A stretch of 64,000 nt of DNA from Nitrospira sp. ST-bin5 (GTDB lineage: Bacteria > Nitrospirota > Nitrospiria > Nitrospirales > Nitrospiraceae): contig MSXN01000007.1 of the NCBI GenBank assembly GCA_002083555.1, forward strand, positions 390,741 to 454,740. Reading direction: 5' to 3'. This document shows, in pieces, positions 35,401 to 44,304 of this stretch (positions are counted from its first letter, which is position 1; each line of letters begins with the position of its first letter). The notes under the pieces were generated by a model. The model saw only the letters and a list, made by a program, of their open reading frames with translations. It was not told the origin of the DNA and made no database searches. The translations under genes were made by a program, and so were the position numbers.

Positions 35401-38050
35401 CGGAGGTTTCGCCGCGGAAGTGTCGTTGGACATCGGCCATCGCGCTTGCGAGGTCGTCAGGGTGGACGCGGGAGGACCATTCCTCAAGCGTGGAGCCGAT
35501 CTCATCCTCGGCGTATCCCAGCATCTCCTTCCATCGATTCGAGAAGAAGACGTGGTTGGTTTGAGTGTCCCAATCCCAGACGCCGTCGCCACTGCCATCA
35601 AAGGCATAGGTCCAGCGCTCTTCCATCATACGCAGCGTCTCCGCCGAAGTTTTCGCCTCCTGGATATCGATGCATCCACCGATGTAGCCGGTGAAAATGC
35701 CCCCGGCATCATATTGCGGGCGGCCCCGGTCAAGCAGCCAGCGGTAGTGGCCGTCATGGCGCTTCAGACGGTATTCCATTTCGAAGGGCTCACGGCGACC
35801 GAAGGCAGCCACATACGTGTCTAGACAGCGCTGGTAATCATCCGGGTGCACGCCATCAGCCCAGCCGTTTCCGTACTCCTGCTCCAGAGTGCGACCGGAA
35901 AAGTCGAGCCAGCCTTTGTTGAACCAGACGCAGGACTTGGTCGTGTCTGCAATCCAGATCAGTACCGGAACGGTATCGGTGAGGGCCAGGAGTCTGGCTT
36001 CGCTTTGCCGGAGCGCGTCCTGCGTCATTTTCTGTTCCGTCACATCCTGGACCATGGAGAAGGCTCCGACGACCTGGCCCCCGGCGTTTCGCAGCGGTGT
36101 GTTGACCCATTGGCATGCGATGCGGCGTCCGTCCTTGGTAAGGTTGTCGTTGGTGCTATGGGCGGTTTTGTCTCCGTCGATCAGTCGCTGCCAGACGTCA
36201 TCGACATGGGAACGGAATTCCTCAGGGATGAGAAACGACGCGTGGCGTCCGATGGCCTCGCTCGAGGTGTATCCAAAGATCCGTTCGGCAGCGGGATTCC
36301 ATGATGTGATCCCGAAGTCGCGATCCCACACGATATGGCCGATCGGCATCTCGTCGATTTGCTGTTGGAGCCGCCGCTCGCTCTCTTTCAGGCGCTCCTC
36401 GGCCTCATGCCGTGCGGTGATGTCTTGAACGAGGGCCACGAAGTGATCGACGGATCCGTCCTCCCGGCGGACGGCGCTGGCAGAGATGGTGGCATAGATG
36501 ATCCGGCCTTCTCGATGGATAAAGCGCTTGTCCAAGGTGTAGTTGTCGATGTCCCCGGCGAGCACGCGATTGAATTGGGCAAGATCCTGAGCGACGTCAT
36601 CGGGATGAGTCAACTCGGTCCAGGTTTTGGTGGCGAGTTCGTCAGGCGAATGCCCGAAGATTTGACACAGGCGGTCGTTGACTTGAATCCAGCCTTTTCC
36701 CGGCGAGGTGACGGCCATGCCCACCAGGCCCAGTTCGAAGTATCGGCGGTACCGCTCTTCGCTCTTCTGAAGAGTTTCATGGGCCTGCTTTCGTGCGGTG
36801 ATATCCTCCGTGGTGTCAACGTGGCCGGTCACGACGCCTGCGTGATTCTTCAGCGGACGGGATCGGGCATGGACCCAGCGGATCATACCGTCAGATCGCT
36901 GCAGCCGGAACTCGAGCGAAAAGTCTTCGCCGGCGTTCGCGGCGTGATTCCAGGCTGCAAAGACGTGGCGCCGGTCTTCTTCGGAAATGGCTCGGCTCCA
37001 TCCGTCGCCCAGCGTATCTGCGAGCGTGACGCCGGCGATGGCCTGCCAGGCGGCATTGGTATAGAGGCAGGCTCCATCGGCATCGGTTTCAAAGATGCCG
37101 ACGGGCGACGTGGCCGACAGGGCTTCAAAGCGCACACTCTGCTTCTGCAACTTCTGTCCCTGCCTGACCGCCTCTGCCAGAGCCGCCTCAAGCTTCTCGG
37201 ATTGGACTTCGACCGCATGCTCCTGGACGGCCAGAATCGATTCAAGGGTCGCGACACGGTCCTGCAAGGAGGCGAGCTGGTTTGTTGCCAATGCCTGATC
37301 GACCGGCGAGGCGGTTACTGTTTGGGGAACGAATAGCCGGTTGTGCTCAAATGGCGCCAAGGCCAGTTTGGTTGAGAGGGCGAATGCTTTACAGAGGTCG
37401 GCGGTCTCTCTCGTGACGGGAACTTTCGCAAACAGAATGACGGCGAACATCTCGCCGGTGGAGAGCAACCCTCCGAAGCCGAAAACGGATTGAATGCCGA
37501 ACGGCACGACGAAGTCGGTTTGTCCTGGCACGTAGGGGCTGCCGAGCGCCTGCGGGACATGGAAGGCGTTGAAGGCGGTGGCGTACTGATCCATCAGGAG
37601 GGAGGAGCCGGCCTGTTCGAGAAACGGCAGATCGATGTGAAATTGGGCAAAGAGTTGGGAGAACATCGGCAGATTGGCCAGGGTGTTCGGTCCGTCCAGC
37701 GGGATGACACGGAAACGGCTGGATTGCGCCGGGTGGTTCCAGCCTTCGACGGTCCCCGTGCTGGCGAGGAGGGTGAGGCACTTCATGCCGGGATTGGCTG
37801 GTTTGTCTCCAAGGCGGACATCGGCCAACGCTTGTAGTTCGGGGCTGAGCCGTTCGTAGGGGTGCGTCTTGAACAGCCGCACGAGGACGCAGGCCGGATC
37901 TTCATCTGCTCCGGTCGTCAGGGTGGCGTAGAGGTATCGGGTAATCCGGTCTGCCGCGATGTCAATGGACGACGCACCCGCGCCAAGCTGCCGCAAGGCC
38001 GCACTGCAGGCGGTCATGTCCTGGAGCCGAAATTTGGAAACATCGAACAT
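32462..38050 (-). CDS. hybrid sensor histidine kinase with eight PAS domains and two receivers
   Basis: A very large soluble hybrid kinase of 1862 residues. The first ~270 residues form a GAF-like region, followed by a coiled coil. Eight PAS/PAC units run to about residue 1310 (recognised by repeated WNPAAERIFGY-, HPDDV- and DITARH-type motifs). Then come HisKA with H1344 in TMSHEIRTPMNG, HATPase with NLIGNAIKFT and GTGLGLAICKRL, receiver 1 (D1636, LAILDMHMPGMDG) and receiver 2 (D1785, LVFMDCQMPELDG). The ATG at 38050 has GAGGG upstream. A phosphorelay is implied, but no Hpt protein is adjacent. The small receiver/H-box protein overlapping its 3' end is the only candidate partner. Confidence 0.9.
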   Translation of the reverse strand: MFDVSKFRLQDMTACSAALRQLGAGASSIDIAADRITRYLYATLTTGADEDPACVLVRLFKTHPYERLSPELQALADVRLGDKPANPGMKCLTLLASTGTVEGWNHPAQSSRFRVIPLDGPNTLANLPMFSQLFAQFHIDLPFLEQAGSSLLMDQYATAFNAFHVPQALGSPYVPGQTDFVVPFGIQSVFGFGGLLSTGEMFAVILFAKVPVTRETADLCKAFALSTKLALAPFEHNRLFVPQTVTASPVDQALATNQLASLQDRVATLESILAVQEHAVEVQSEKLEAALAEAVRQGQKLQKQSVRFEALSATSPVGIFETDADGACLYTNAAWQAIAGVTLADTLGDGWSRAISEEDRRHVFAAWNHAANAGEDFSLEFRLQRSDGMIRWVHARSRPLKNHAGVVTGHVDTTEDITARKQAHETLQKSEERYRRYFELGLVGMAVTSPGKGWIQVNDRLCQIFGHSPDELATKTWTELTHPDDVAQDLAQFNRVLAGDIDNYTLDKRFIHREGRIIYATISASAVRREDGSVDHFVALVQDITARHEAEERLKESERRLQQQIDEMPIGHIVWDRDFGITSWNPAAERIFGYTSSEAIGRHASFLIPEEFRSHVDDVWQRLIDGDKTAHSTNDNLTKDGRRIACQWVNTPLRNAGGQVVGAFSMVQDVTEQKMTQDALRQSEARLLALTDTVPVLIWIADTTKSCVWFNKGWLDFSGRTLEQEYGNGWADGVHPDDYQRCLDTYVAAFGRREPFEMEYRLKRHDGHYRWLLDRGRPQYDAGGIFTGYIGGCIDIQEAKTSAETLRMMEERWTYAFDGSGDGVWDWDTQTNHVFFSNRWKEMLGYAEDEIGSTLEEWSSRVHPDDLASAMADVQRHFRGETSAYANEHRLRCKDGSYKWILDRGKVISRAPDGSPLRVVGTHTDITDRKRTEDCLHRALAIQEPLISHAGYAIIATDPSGLITRFNPAAERLLGYSAEEMIGKQTPALFHEHAEVVARAAEFGTELGITIAPGFEVFVEKARRDLPNQHEWTYIRKDGHRIPVMLSVTALRDSSGTITGYIAMALDLTDRNTADAQFQTVMEAMPTGIILVDDAGHITMVNQHVGRMFGYEPVELLGQPVEVLLPERFRAAHPTHVRTFFRSPTARAMGAGKDLSGLRKDGTEFFLEIGLAPIHTPQGVRIVASIADITKRKQMESTRFRLQQAVNHAQDGMALLDEAGEFTYMNPAYATIFGYAVDDLLGKRWTQLYPEEWAAMIEQMHLPMLHSAGQWQGEVVGKRKSGDAFHVDLALSLLEEPGTGRQSILSTCRDISYRKQMELDLINAKNAAEAGIRAKSEFLATMSHEIRTPMNGVLGMTDLLIDTALTPEQREFVHTLKHSGESLMRIINDILDFSKIEAGKLTIETLPFDLRMTIEDTLDLLAPTAQAKHLELVGLIDAQAPNAVIGDPGRIRQILTNLIGNAIKFTESGEVLVQVLKAEESAASVLLRFEIVDTGVGLTEEAKAKLFQSFTQADSSTARKYGGTGLGLAICKRLTELMGGQIGIQSFPGSGTCVWFTIRLLTQTESTGLPAPALIDNLSGLRICLVDDNATNRSLLQYHACDWKMKYDSAEDGPSALALIRRAATEGKPFDLAILDMHMPGMDGLALGRAIRDDANLDHTRLVLLTSLGRRGDAKVAHASGFSAYLTKPVRKKHLYDCLRLVMGQAQATHADTPAAAPAPPLITRHQVAEMHAHVRLLVVDDNLVNQKVAVKMLEKLGYRVDVAGNGNEGLAALSRHAYTLVFMDCQMPELDGFETTRMIRAHEQPGTHLPIIAMTANAMEGDREHCLSSGMDDFVSKPVKSQDLHRVLTQWLSPSDNRAAA

Positions 38051-38259
38051 GGCGCCCTCAGAGAGGAAGCAGACGTCGTGCTGCGGAGATCCACATCTTT
38101 TTCGGGTCGCCAGAGGAGAAACTTGATGCGGCAACCGCCGTACGGGCTGGGAAGGATCGCAGGGAAGGACGCGCTGGAGAATTTGTCAGGCCTGGACTCC
38201 CCTGTATCGGTGTCTCTCGAACAATCTTAAGTCCGGCCTGCGCCGGCAGGTCGCGTTGT

Positions 38260-38952
38260 TTACGAAGGCTTGAAGGCCTGGGGAGGGATGGAGCCTTTAA
38301 AACTCCCGGCGTACATGGCAGCGACCTGAGACCGCCGCCCGATTTGGAGTTTGGAGTAGATGTTCGCCAGATAATTTTTCACGGTCTTTTCACTCAGATC
38401 GAGGCGTTGCGCGATCTCTTTGTTCGTAAGGCCCGCGGCGACGTGGGGCAGGATGCGTTGTTCCTGGGGAGAGAGCAGTGATCGTTTGGCGGAGGGCTGG
38501 CCTGCGGGCAGGTGCTTCATCCACGAGAGTGTTTGGGTGGCCAGGCGCGGATCGATTAAGGGTTGTCCGGCGGCGACGGTCTTGATGGCGCGGATCAGCG
38601 CGGTCGAGGCGATGTCTTTCAGCACATAGCCCTGGGCGCCGGACAAGATCGCTTCAAGGACCGTGTGTTCGTCCGCGAAGCTGGTCAGGAACAGGATGCG
38701 GATGTTGGGATGTCCCGACAGAATCTCGCGGGCGGCATCGATCCCGCTGCCGTCCGGCAGTCGGATATCGAGCAGCACGACATCCGCCTTCGTGCGACGG
38801 CATTGGGCGACGGCATCGGCCTTACTCCGGGCTTGACCGACCACTTTCATGCCGGGCGTCAGATTCAGCACGGCGCCGAGCCCGATGCGAACCACCTCGT
38901 GGTCGTCGACGATCAGCAAACGAATGGGCGAAGATTTCGTTTTAGCAGGCAT
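38260..38952 (-). CDS. NarL/FixJ-family response regulator
   Basis: A 230-residue regulator. Receiver: LLIVDDHEVVR and D62 in DVVLLDIRLPDGSG, with the Lys of YVLKDIAS. Output HTH: LSPQEQRILPHVAAGLTNKE and LDLSEKTVKNYLANIYSKL. The ATG at 38952 has AGGAG six bases upstream. The gene starts inside the last 11 bases of the sensor kinase gene upstream, so the pair is translationally coupled and this regulator is its probable partner. Its HTH is close to those of the regulators at 25210 and 42634, suggesting a recent expansion. Confidence 0.92.
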   Translation of the reverse strand: MPAKTKSSPIRLLIVDDHEVVRIGLGAVLNLTPGMKVVGQARSKADAVAQCRRTKADVVLLDIRLPDGSGIDAAREILSGHPNIRILFLTSFADEHTVLEAILSGAQGYVLKDIASTALIRAIKTVAAGQPLIDPRLATQTLSWMKHLPAGQPSAKRSLLSPQEQRILPHVAAGLTNKEIAQRLDLSEKTVKNYLANIYSKLQIGRRSQVAAMYAGSFKGSIPPQAFKPS

Positions 38953-41900
38953 GGGGGTCTCCTGTAGGGACGTCGATCGTGATCGAGGTACCGCACCCCG
39001 GCGCACTGTCGAGCGTGAACTGTGCGCCGATGGTCCGGGCCCGCGCGGCCATATTGGCCAGCCCGTGGCCGCGGCGGCGTTTGCGGCCGGGGTCAAAGCC
39101 TTTGCCGTCATCGGCGATTCGCAGCCGGATGGAGCGGTCGGTCTTCATGAGGCTGACGGTACGGTGCGTCGCGCCGGCATGGCGGATACTGTTGCTTAAG
39201 GCTTCCCGCGCAATACTCAACAACTGCTCGCCGATCACGGGGGTGATGCCGGTCAGGGCGGTTGGATCGAGGTCCAGCGAGGGCGCGGTCCGAGTTTCCG
39301 ATGAGCAGGAGGCGGCCAGCTGGCTCAGGGCCACCGTGAAATCCAGTGTCGGCGCCGTGCGGCGGGTCAGGTCGGTGATGAACTGGCGGACTTCCAACAC
39401 GAGATGATTCAACTGCCGGATGGCCTGGGTCACATGCTGTTTGGATTTGCGCGGCGCTTTTCCCGCGAGCAGTTTTCCTGCTTCGAGCTGCATGCCGACG
39501 GCGTAGAGGGATTGGAGCAGGTTGTCGTGCAGGTCCTGGCTGATCCGTTCCCGGTCGGCCAAGGCCTGCTTGCGGTCGGTGATGTTTTCCACGACGGCGA
39601 GCAGCAGCGGTGTCGCAGAGCCATGGACGGAGAGACCGCTGGCGCGTATGGAGACCCAGATAATTTCGCCGTTCTTTCGGATATAGCGTTTCTCGTATGT
39701 GTAGGCCTGCCGCTGCCCTGCAAAAAACTCGTCGGTCAAGCGCAGATTGTCGGACAGGTCGTCGGGATGGGTATAGAGCGCGTAGGTATGGCTGATGACT
39801 TCCTGTTCGGAGTAGCCCGTAAGTGCGCAAAAGGCTTTGTTGGCGCTCAGGATGTGTTTGTCGGCACTGACGACAACGAGCCCCACCGGAGCGTCGGCGA
39901 CGAAGCGCTGCCACCGCTCCTCGCTCTCCCGCAACGCGGCTTCGGCTTCTTTCTTCTCCGTGACATCAGTCCCGACGGTGAGAATGCATCTGGTGCCGTT
40001 GAGCTCGATCAATTCACTTGCGACCAGACAGTGCCGCAAACGACGGTCTTTGGTTTGGAAGGTGAATTCGACTCCCCGGAGAGTGCCTGTTTCCAGGAGT
40101 TGCGTGACGAATCTCGTCCGGTCCTCCGGCTTCGGCCATAATTCAATGGCGAGGGTCGTATGCCCGACCGTCTCGTGACGCTCGAATCCGAAGAGCCGCA
40201 ACGCGGTGTCATTGACTTCGATGCACCGGCCGGTGGCTAATTCGGTGATGAGTACCGGATGAGGGCTCGACCGGAAGGCAATCTCGAAGCGTTGTTCGCT
40301 GAGGCGAAGCGCCAGTTCGGATGTTTGCCTGTCCAATTCGCCGCTCACCCAGCGGGCCATCAGGAGGAGAAAATCTATTTCGGCGGGAGTGAAGGGCGTG
40401 GATCGTGGCGATTTCCCGAGAAAGCAGATCGTCCCGAAGACGTGCTGCTCTCCGACGAGCCTTGTCCCGAGGTATGACTCCATCCCCAGCATCTCATAGC
40501 CGGGGTGTGTCCGCCAGCGTGACTGCCCGGCGTGTTCGATGGCCACGGGGCGAGTGTCCTTAAGCGTGGTGCCGCAGTACGTCTCGCACAGCGAAACGTG
40601 GAGGCCGGGAGCAAAGCGTCGGTCGGGGTCCGAGGCATGCGTGATGATAAGCTGATCTCCCTCGGCTTTCGTCATCAGTCCAACGGGAAGCTGAAACCGG
40701 CGGCATCCCAATTCCAGGACTGAATGGATCCGCTGATCGAGCGTGAGGCCCGGAGCCGAGGCGGCCTCCTGAAGAGCCCTGATCGCCTGCTCGCTGTCAC
40801 GGAGAGCCAACTCGGCCTGCTTGCGATCGGTGATGTCCCGCATGAAGCAGTGGTGGCCGATCATTGCGCCGTTCGTGTCATCGATCCGGACCATCAAAAC
40901 CTGTTTGAAAAAGGTGCTGCGGTCTTTTCGGACACCGCGGGCTTCACATTCACCCTTGCCGTGTGTCCGGAGTTGGACGAAGGCCTGGGTGACCAGCGGG
41001 AGATCGTCGGGATGAACGGTCGGTGTCCAGGATTGGCCGATCAATTCGTTCGGGTCGTAGCCCAGTGCCGAGGCGTAGTAGTTGTTTACGGTCAGGTAGT
41101 GGCCGTCGGTCGTGAGTCGGGCAATTCCAGGCATGGCATTCGACAGCGCCAGGTTGAGTTCCCGTTCCGATTCCTCGGCCAGCTTCTGTCGCGTGGTCTC
41201 ACGAATGATCGCCGCGACCGTAGGCGAATGGGCAACACCGGCCGGAATCCGGCTGAGAACCGCGGAGAAGTGTCGCAGGTGGCCTTTCAAATGGAGCGCG
41301 TACTCGACCGACTCCGGTGTTCCCGAGGCAAGGACTCGGTGAAGAACTGTGCGGTAATAGTTCCCAGCTTCAGGGCCATGTATCTCTTCGAGCGTTTTGC
41401 CCACAATCTCCTGCTTCGGGAGCAGGAGCAGGTCGTCGTTACGCGTCCACACGTTCAGATAGATACCGTGCTCGTCCAATTCGAATGCCAGGTCGTCGAG
41501 CTCATTGAGGAACGACCGAAGGCGTTCTTCGCTGCGGGTGCGTGCGGCTTCGGCCTCTCGCTGTTCCGTGATGTCTTCACAGACGACGAGAATGATCGGA
41601 CATCCGTCAGGCCCGGTGATGGACCGCGCCCGTTCCTTGACCCAGAGAAACTGGCCATTTTTCCGCACCTTCTGGATTTCCCAGTCGAAGGTTCGACCAG
41701 GGCTCTGTGAGCAGATGCGCAGTTGTCCCAGTACGGTGTGGTGATCCGCGGCTTGGAAGACGGCGAGTACCGATTGCCCGACTAATTCGTTCACGCGATA
41801 GCCCAATTCTTCTGCCCCGAAGCGGTTGACAGAGAGGACCGTGCCGTCAGGCCTCAGGGTGAAGTACATCGTCGGGTTGTGTTCGTACAGGGCGTGATAC

Positions 41901-42487
41901 CGTTGTTCGCTGGCTTTCAGCGCGGCCTCAGTCTGTTGCCGCCGTTCGATCTCTTCCCGAAGGTCCTGCACGGCCCGTTCGAGGCCGGCGGTGCGTTCCT
42001 GGACACGGTGTTCCAGAGTCTCTTGGAGATCAAGAAGGGCCAGCTCGGCTTCCTTTCGTCGGGTGATATCTTCGGTCGTGCCGGCCATGCCTGCGACGCG
42101 GCCGTCTGCGTTCAGCACCGCGCGGCCTCGACAGGAGACCCATCGGGTGACTCCGTCCGGGGTAATAATTCGGTGGTCGAGGTGGTAGGCCTGGCAGCTT
42201 TCGATTGCGGTCTGAAGCGCCGCCTGTAACTGTGCACGATCCGATGGATGCACGAGGCTCAAGAAGCATTCGTACGTGCCCGCAAACGCGCCTGGCGCGA
42301 GTCCAAAAATGGTATCCGCCTGTGGAGACCACTCGACTTGTCCGGTAGCGAGCCGCCACTCCCAAGTGCCGATTTGTGCCGCTTCTGCGGCACGAGAGGC
42401 GGTCGACAGCGCGGCTTGTTCAGACGTGATGCCCTCGCTGGGTCGCGTCGCGTTCTCAGACGATGAAGACGGAGGGGGGTGTTGCAT
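38942..42487 (-). CDS. NarL-type sensor histidine kinase with multiple PAS and one GAF domain
   Basis: A soluble kinase of about 1181 residues. A first PAS (about 30-150) is followed by a coiled coil (LEHRVQERTAGLERAVQDLR). Three more PAS units then precede a GAF domain (near 590-750), and two PAS units follow. The dimerisation/phosphoacceptor domain is HisKA_3 with H987 in RISQDLHDNLLQSLYAVG. The ATPase domain has AREALSNSIRHAG, ADDGKGFDPG and GHGLANMAARA. The start at 42487 is chosen as the first ATG close to the first PAS; the frame is open 28 codons further and no strong ribosome site decides. Its 3' end overlaps the regulator at 38260. Confidence 0.88.
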   Translation of the reverse strand: MQHPPPSSSSENATRPSEGITSEQAALSTASRAAEAAQIGTWEWRLATGQVEWSPQADTIFGLAPGAFAGTYECFLSLVHPSDRAQLQAALQTAIESCQAYHLDHRIITPDGVTRWVSCRGRAVLNADGRVAGMAGTTEDITRRKEAELALLDLQETLEHRVQERTAGLERAVQDLREEIERRQQTEAALKASEQRYHALYEHNPTMYFTLRPDGTVLSVNRFGAEELGYRVNELVGQSVLAVFQAADHHTVLGQLRICSQSPGRTFDWEIQKVRKNGQFLWVKERARSITGPDGCPIILVVCEDITEQREAEAARTRSEERLRSFLNELDDLAFELDEHGIYLNVWTRNDDLLLLPKQEIVGKTLEEIHGPEAGNYYRTVLHRVLASGTPESVEYALHLKGHLRHFSAVLSRIPAGVAHSPTVAAIIRETTRQKLAEESERELNLALSNAMPGIARLTTDGHYLTVNNYYASALGYDPNELIGQSWTPTVHPDDLPLVTQAFVQLRTHGKGECEARGVRKDRSTFFKQVLMVRIDDTNGAMIGHHCFMRDITDRKQAELALRDSEQAIRALQEAASAPGLTLDQRIHSVLELGCRRFQLPVGLMTKAEGDQLIITHASDPDRRFAPGLHVSLCETYCGTTLKDTRPVAIEHAGQSRWRTHPGYEMLGMESYLGTRLVGEQHVFGTICFLGKSPRSTPFTPAEIDFLLLMARWVSGELDRQTSELALRLSEQRFEIAFRSSPHPVLITELATGRCIEVNDTALRLFGFERHETVGHTTLAIELWPKPEDRTRFVTQLLETGTLRGVEFTFQTKDRRLRHCLVASELIELNGTRCILTVGTDVTEKKEAEAALRESEERWQRFVADAPVGLVVVSADKHILSANKAFCALTGYSEQEVISHTYALYTHPDDLSDNLRLTDEFFAGQRQAYTYEKRYIRKNGEIIWVSIRASGLSVHGSATPLLLAVVENITDRKQALADRERISQDLHDNLLQSLYAVGMQLEAGKLLAGKAPRKSKQHVTQAIRQLNHLVLEVRQFITDLTRRTAPTLDFTVALSQLAASCSSETRTAPSLDLDPTALTGITPVIGEQLLSIAREALSNSIRHAGATHRTVSLMKTDRSIRLRIADDGKGFDPGRKRRRGHGLANMAARARTIGAQFTLDSAPGCGTSITIDVPTGDPHAC

Positions 42488-42633
42488 GTCGCGTCGTGCC
42501 TTAGTTCGCTGGTCAGTCCGCGGGGTGATTCTATTTAATCCCTGCGGCGGCCAGGGCGGAGTGACTAGCATAGGGCCTGAGACCCTTGAATTTCTAGAGG
42601 GTGCGGGAGTTAAAGCAGCGGAATGCTCAAGAT

Positions 42634-43314
42634 CTAGAACCGGGAGTCGGGCGATGTTCCCCGAGTCGTTCGGATATACCAGCTCACGGCTTCGGTGCGC
42701 CGGCGTACTTGGAGTTTATCGAAGATATTCGCGAGGTAATTCTTGATGGTCTTGTCGCTTAAGCGAAGGTCCGCCGCAATTTCTTTGTTGGTCTTGCCTT
42801 CGGCAAGCAGAGGCAGAATGGCGCGCTCTTGAGGGGAGAGGCGTGTGAGGCGATCCTGGGAATGGCCGACGGCGGCGTGGGATCGGTCACGGATCCAATG
42901 CAAGGTCTGCTGGGCGACGCGCGGATCCAGATAGCCCTGGCCGCTGGCGACGGTGCGAATGGCCTGAATCAGGTCCGTGGTTCGGACATCCTTGAGGGCG
43001 TAGCCGTGGGCACCGCCCTGAACGGCCTCGACCACCATGGCGTCCTCGGAAAAGCTGGTCAGCATCAAGACGCGGGTCGCCGGTGTCGCCGCGAGGATCT
43101 GGCGACAGGCAGCGATTCCGGACCCGTCGGGCAACTTCACGTCGAGCAGCACGACACTTGGTCTGAGATGTGCGGTCCGTGTGACGGCATCCGCGACCGA
43201 TGCCGCTTCACCGATGACACGGAAATCCGGCTCAAGGTTCAGGAGTGTCCGGAGACCCTGCCGGACGACTTCATGGTCATCGACGATGAGGAGCGTGGTG
43301 CGTGCAGATTTCAT
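42634..43314 (-). CDS. NarL/FixJ-family response regulator
   Basis: A 226-residue regulator. Receiver: LLIVDDHEVVRQG, D58 in SVVLLDVKLPDGSG, Lys in YALKDVRT. Output HTH: LSPQERAILPLLAEGKTNKE and LRLSDKTIKNYLANIFDKL. The ATG at 43314 overlaps the stop of the upstream kinase gene (ATGA), which fixes the start and the partnership. The long open frame to 43563 is an antisense-free but unused extension inside the kinase gene. The third member of the paralogous regulator set. Confidence 0.92.
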   Translation of the reverse strand: MKSARTTLLIVDDHEVVRQGLRTLLNLEPDFRVIGEAASVADAVTRTAHLRPSVVLLDVKLPDGSGIAACRQILAATPATRVLMLTSFSEDAMVVEAVQGGAHGYALKDVRTTDLIQAIRTVASGQGYLDPRVAQQTLHWIRDRSHAAVGHSQDRLTRLSPQERAILPLLAEGKTNKEIAADLRLSDKTIKNYLANIFDKLQVRRRTEAVSWYIRTTRGTSPDSRF

Positions 43315-44114
43315 ACAGGCGCTAAAATCGGTTCCAGTAAAAATTCCGCGGTAATGCGCGTGCCCTGACCGGGCTTCGAGCGGAGCACCAAACTGCCGCC
43401 GAGTTTCTTGGCCCGCGCTTCCATATTCATCACGCCATATCCCTTGGGGTGCGGGCCGGTTTCGACAAATCCCTTCCCGTCGTCGCAAATACTGATGCGC
43501 ACTCGATTGCCGTGCGTCCTGATCGACACCTCGGCGTGCGTCGCCTGCGCATGGCGGATGCAATTGCTCAAGGCCTCTCGCACAATGTTCAGAATTTCCT
43601 GCTCTTCCTCGCGAGTCAGTACATCGAGTGCCGACGGCTGCAGGCAGAGCGTAATGGTGATGCTGCCGAGTTGCTCGTAACTGCCGGCCAACTGCCTGAG
43701 TTCCTCAGGCAGATCCATGTCCTGCACCGATCCATCCGCAAGCCCCTTGATGATGCCGCGCACTTCGTGAATCAAGCGATTGAGCTGATCCACGGCATGG
43801 CTGTACGCGCGATCGGCCCCTGGTTGCGGAGAAGTGGTGGTGCGGTGGGAGGTCTCCAAGCTCAGCCCGATAGCATAGAGCGACTGCAGAACTGAGTCGT
43901 GAAGGTCTCGGCTGATGCGGCTCCGATCCTCTAAGAGGCTGCTCAATCGTGCTTCTGTTGCGCGCAGCGACATAATCAGGTCGCCGGATGAGCGCGGCGT
44001 CTGGCGCATGGCCGGATTCATAAGAGAGCTAGACACGGGGGATGGCTGTTCCATGTCGGGTCTTCTTTTATCCGAACCATGAATGAGACGCAGCCCTTTG
44101 GAGTCCTTCTCCAT
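43311..44114 (-). CDS. NarL-type sensor histidine kinase, short form without PAS domains
   Basis: A 267-residue kinase with only the catalytic core. HisKA_3 carries H72 in RISRDLHDSVLQSLYAIG, almost identical to the motif in the kinase at 38942. The HATPase domain has VREALSNCIRHAQ, CDDGKGFVE and GYGVMNMEARAKKL. The N-terminal 55 residues hold no sensor domain, so the input must come through a partner protein or the kinase may respond to cytoplasmic conditions directly. The ATG at 44114 has GAGGA eight bases upstream; an ATG at 44054 is possible. It is coupled to the regulator at 42634 by a 4-base overlap. Confidence 0.88.
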   Translation of the reverse strand: MEKDSKGLRLIHGSDKRRPDMEQPSPVSSSLMNPAMRQTPRSSGDLIMSLRATEARLSSLLEDRSRISRDLHDSVLQSLYAIGLSLETSHRTTTSPQPGADRAYSHAVDQLNRLIHEVRGIIKGLADGSVQDMDLPEELRQLAGSYEQLGSITITLCLQPSALDVLTREEEQEILNIVREALSNCIRHAQATHAEVSIRTHGNRVRISICDDGKGFVETGPHPKGYGVMNMEARAKKLGGSLVLRSKPGQGTRITAEFLLEPILAPV

Positions 44115-44218
44115 TTTTACAATCCTCGCAAGAGATGAGTGCCATGGTGGCTCCGCTACGCTGCAGGAGCGGTGAATAAGTAGTTGTCATCATAGTAGGT
44201 GTGGGAGGGGCCCCGTCA

Positions 44219-44236
44219 CCTGGCGCATACGCCAGG
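44219..44236. repeat. short perfect hairpin between the kinase and LuxR genes
   Basis: CCTGGCG and CGCCAGG enclose the four bases CATA; the outer bases pair imperfectly (CACC with GGTG). It lies 69 bases after the stop of the LuxR gene at 44305, on its downstream side, and before the kinase start. No T-run follows, so it is only a weak candidate for a terminator or regulator site. Confidence 0.3.
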
Positions 44237-44304
44237 GTGTGGCGACGGCTGACCGGGAAGATCTAAATGGGAAGGTCGAACGCCGGTTCAACAAGGCCGT
44301 CGCG

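Noticed and set aside
33917..35824. Open frame of 635 codons on the plus strand inside the hybrid kinase gene
   Set aside because: Antisense to PAS-domain coding sequence that is clear in the other strand; the product has no recognisable domain.
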